Source: Acidobacteriaceae bacterium
Lineage (GTDB): Bacteria > Acidobacteriota > Terriglobia > Bryobacterales > Bryobacteraceae
Assembly (NCBI GenBank): GCA_019233755.1
Contig: JAFAMD010000066.1
Span: 1 to 64,000 of the forward strand
Direction: 5' to 3'
DNA: 64,000 nt
Shown here in pieces: positions 62,107-64,000 of this stretch (positions are counted from its first letter, which is position 1; each line of letters starts with the position of its first letter). The translations under genes were made by a program, and so were the position numbers. The notes under the pieces were generated by a model. It made no database searches. It was not told the origin of the DNA and saw only the letters and a list, made by a program, of their open reading frames with translations.

Positions 62107-62869
62107 CCTGACGGTGCCGCTCTCTACGCTGCTGGCGTTTGCGCTCGTGCTGGCGCGCATCAGCGGCGCGTTTGCCTTCGTTCCTCTGCCGGTTAAAGAT
62201 GCAGGGCCTTCTGCGGCGCGCGTTGTCTTGTCGCTGGCCACGACGATCGCACTCTTTCCGGCATGGCCGTATGTAGACGCAAACAACGTGAGTGCCGGAG
62301 TGCTCGCCGGCTGGGTGGCGTCCGAAGGGGCGTTAGGGCTGGCAGTTGGACTTACGGTGAGTTTTCTGGCGGAAGCGCTGACGTTCGGGGCGCAGGTGGT
62401 GGGCCTCCAGGCCGGATACGGGTATGTCTCGATTGTCGATCCCACGACGCAGGCCGAGTCGGATGTGTTGCCGGTCATGGCGCAGTTACTGGCGGGGCTG
62501 CTGTTCTTTACTACCGGGCTGCACCGGGCAGTGATCGCGACATTCGCGCATAGCCTGGCAAAATTCCCCCCGGGCGTGTTTGTGGAGAATCGGGCGATGG
62601 CTCAGACGGTTGTCCGGCTAGGGGGCACACTCTTTAGCGTTGGTCTGCGCCTGGCGTTCCCCGTGATCGGTCTCCTACTCATGGCCGAGATCGCACTCGC
62701 GCTGGTTGGACGAATCAATTCGCAGCTGCATCTAAGTATGCACGCTTTTCCGATGAAGATTATGATCAGCCTGCTGGTGCTCGTGTCCGTGCTGGCGGTT
62801 GCTCCTGAACTCTACCGTTCGTACGCAGAGCAGGTGTTTCAGGTCATTCAGGAATCTATTCTGCGGTAG
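62096..62869 (+). CDS. fliR: flagellar export gate protein FliR
   Basis: 257 residues from the ATG at 62096. Polytopic: ALVLARISGAFAFVPLP, VVLSLATTIALFPAWPYVD, GLAVGLTVSFLAEALTFGAQVVGLQAGYGYVSIVDPTT, and PVIGLLLMAEIALALVGRINSQLHLSMHAFPMKI, which is the FliR signature. One copy joins five FliP and four FliQ in the channel. flhB starts six bases after it. Confidence 0.95.
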   Translation: MHANLTVPLSTLLAFALVLARISGAFAFVPLPVKDAGPSAARVVLSLATTIALFPAWPYVDANNVSAGVLAGWVASEGALGLAVGLTVSFLAEALTFGAQVVGLQAGYGYVSIVDPTTQAESDVLPVMAQLLAGLLFFTTGLHRAVIATFAHSLAKFPPGVFVENRAMAQTVVRLGGTLFSVGLRLAFPVIGLLLMAEIALALVGRINSQLHLSMHAFPMKIMISLLVLVSVLAVAPELYRSYAEQVFQVIQESILR

Positions 62870-62875
62870 CCCGAG

Positions 62876-63940
62876 ATGGCAGCGTCAGGCGGCAGCAAAA
62901 CCGAGAAGCCGACACCCCAAAGGCTGAGAAGAGCGCGCGAGCAGGGGCAGTTTGTAGCGTCGCGGGGGCTGATCGGAGCCGTACAGTTTCTTGGCTTCGT
63001 TGCAACGTTGAGCATGCTTGGCGATTGGCCCAACCACTGGCGGATATCGCTGCAGAGAAGTTTGGACCGGGCGATCGGCGCGCAATTCAACCTGGCAGAG
63101 GTCCCGGCCCTGATCGTTAGCGTCGCAATGGAAAATCTGACGCCGATTCTAGGGGTAACGATCATCCCGTTTGCGGCGTCGGCTGCGGCGCATTTAGTTG
63201 TGACCCGTGGAGGCTTCAGTCTTCAGCGCGTAACACCGAAATTCGATCGACTCAATCCATTTGTGCGGCTGAAGGAACTTCCCCGGCAGAACGCCGCGTC
63301 GGTGGTACAGGCTTTGTGCCTGTTAACGGCGATGGCGCTGGTTATCAACGCCCTTATGCAGACACACGCCGCCGACCTGTTGCGGCTGCCGCTCGAAAAC
63401 TTAACCGCAGCTTCGATGGAAATGGCGCAAGAGATGCGCGCGATGTTATGGAAGGCAGCGGCCGTGTTCGTTGTCTTCGGAGCGGCAGATTTCCTGCAGC
63501 AGCAGCGTAAATACAACGAGAGCCTCCGAATGACGAAAGAGGAGGTGAAGGAAGAGAACAAGCGGAACGAAGGCGATCCGCAGATGAAGGCTCGCATCCG
63601 GCGATTGCGGCGCGATCTGCTGCGCAGGCAAATGATGCGCGAGGTGCCGAAAGCGACGGCCGTGATTGTGAATCCGACGCACTTTGCGGTGGCCATTCGC
63701 TACGACAGTGAAACGATGGCGTGCCCGGTGGTGGTGGCGAAAGGCAAGAATTGGCTGGCGTTGCGGATCCGGCAGATTGCAGTAATGAGAGAGGTGCCGG
63801 TAATCGAGAATGCTCCGCTTGCCCGAGCGTTGTACGACGCGATTGAAGTGGGCCGTGCGATTTCGCCTGAGTTTTACAAGGCAATCGCGGAGATTCTGGC
63901 TTATGTGTACCGCTTGATGGGTCGTAAATTGCGGGGCTGA
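62876..63940 (+). CDS. flhB: flagellar export switch protein FlhB
   Basis: 354 residues. N-terminal SKTEKPTPQRLRRAREQGQF is diagnostic. Four membrane segments lie to about residue 210. The cytoplasmic domain has the self-cleaving NPTH in TAVIVNPTHFAVAIRYD; cleavage switches export from rod-hook to filament substrates, working with FliK upstream. IENAPLARALYDAIEVGRAI follows as expected. flhA usually follows this gene. Confidence 0.96.
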   Translation: MAASGGSKTEKPTPQRLRRAREQGQFVASRGLIGAVQFLGFVATLSMLGDWPNHWRISLQRSLDRAIGAQFNLAEVPALIVSVAMENLTPILGVTIIPFAASAAAHLVVTRGGFSLQRVTPKFDRLNPFVRLKELPRQNAASVVQALCLLTAMALVINALMQTHAADLLRLPLENLTAASMEMAQEMRAMLWKAAAVFVVFGAADFLQQQRKYNESLRMTKEEVKEENKRNEGDPQMKARIRRLRRDLLRRQMMREVPKATAVIVNPTHFAVAIRYDSETMACPVVVAKGKNWLALRIRQIAVMREVPVIENAPLARALYDAIEVGRAISPEFYKAIAEILAYVYRLMGRKLRG

Positions 63941-63953
63941 GAAATACTTTGCC

Positions 63954-64000
63954 GATGACTTCTCCCTCCCAAGCGATCCCAGTCGCACGAACGAAGCATG
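63954..64000 (+). CDS. start of the next gene, possibly flhA (cut by the window end)
   Basis: An ATG at 63954, 13 bases after the flhB stop, opens a frame that stays open to the window end (15 codons, MTSPSQAIPVARTKH). The N-terminus alone is not diagnostic. FlhA is guessed only because it normally follows flhB; no strong Shine-Dalgarno is visible. Confidence 0.35.

Overview
The window looks like a chromosomal segment of an Acidobacteriota bacterium, probably of the Bryobacterales/Solibacter type. This is an inference from gene content, not a database result. The main pointers are a PadR regulator coupled to a very long duplicated MacB-type permease (the ADOP arrangement typical of acidobacteria), many Tat-exported or secreted carbohydrate-active proteins, GC-rich DNA, and a Gram-negative flagellum with P- and L-ring genes. 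No insertion sequence, prophage, integrase or CRISPR array was seen.

Layout. 0-9.6 kb: a membrane protein, polyphosphate kinase (preceded by a small ORF with a strong ribosome-binding site), an acid-type Arg/Lys/Orn decarboxylase, a secreted two-lectin protein, a Tat-exported glycosidase and a small zinc-ribbon membrane protein. 9.8-21.5 kb: housekeeping genes, namely tRNA-Ser(GCU), an aldehyde dehydrogenase, a YebC regulator, a tight ruvC-(secreted protein)-deoB-tpiA operon, a phytanoyl-CoA dioxygenase-like gene, dinB, the translation-termination pair prmC-prfA with a DUF1385 membrane protein, and a peroxiredoxin. 21.5-36.7 kb: accessory metabolism, with a PfkB kinase, a sugar isomerase, a DUF4015 glycosidase, an AlkZ-like winged-helix protein, cupin-DoxX, the PadR/ADOP unit with a palindromic operator, a nonsense-interrupted esterase, a CPA2 antiporter with a UspA-like tail, a GH5 cellulase and a YihY membrane protein.

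36.8-42.7 kb is a compact lysine/diaminopimelate operon: M20 peptidase (probable dapE), asd, lysC, dapB, dapA, dapD. The presence of dapD points to the succinylase route. 44.6-50.7 kb is a tyrosine-catabolism locus. hppD and an aminotransferase are divergent from gntR-hmgA-(unknown gene)-fahA, with a palindromic operator in the shared promoter region. Maleylacetoacetate isomerase is absent and an uncharacterised 253-residue protein sits in its place. This is the best candidate here for an undescribed enzyme.

50.7-64 kb is a flagellar cluster. motA-motB and flgF-flgG-flgA-flgH-flgI-flgJ lie on the minus strand. fliS lies between them on the plus strand, and fliK-flgD-flgE-fliO-fliP-fliQ-fliR-flhB (with flhA probably following) run on the plus strand. 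It covers stator, rod, hook and rings, hook-length control and most of the export gate. Several flagellar and metabolic gene pairs overlap, including a 52-bp antiparallel overlap of fliS and flgJ.
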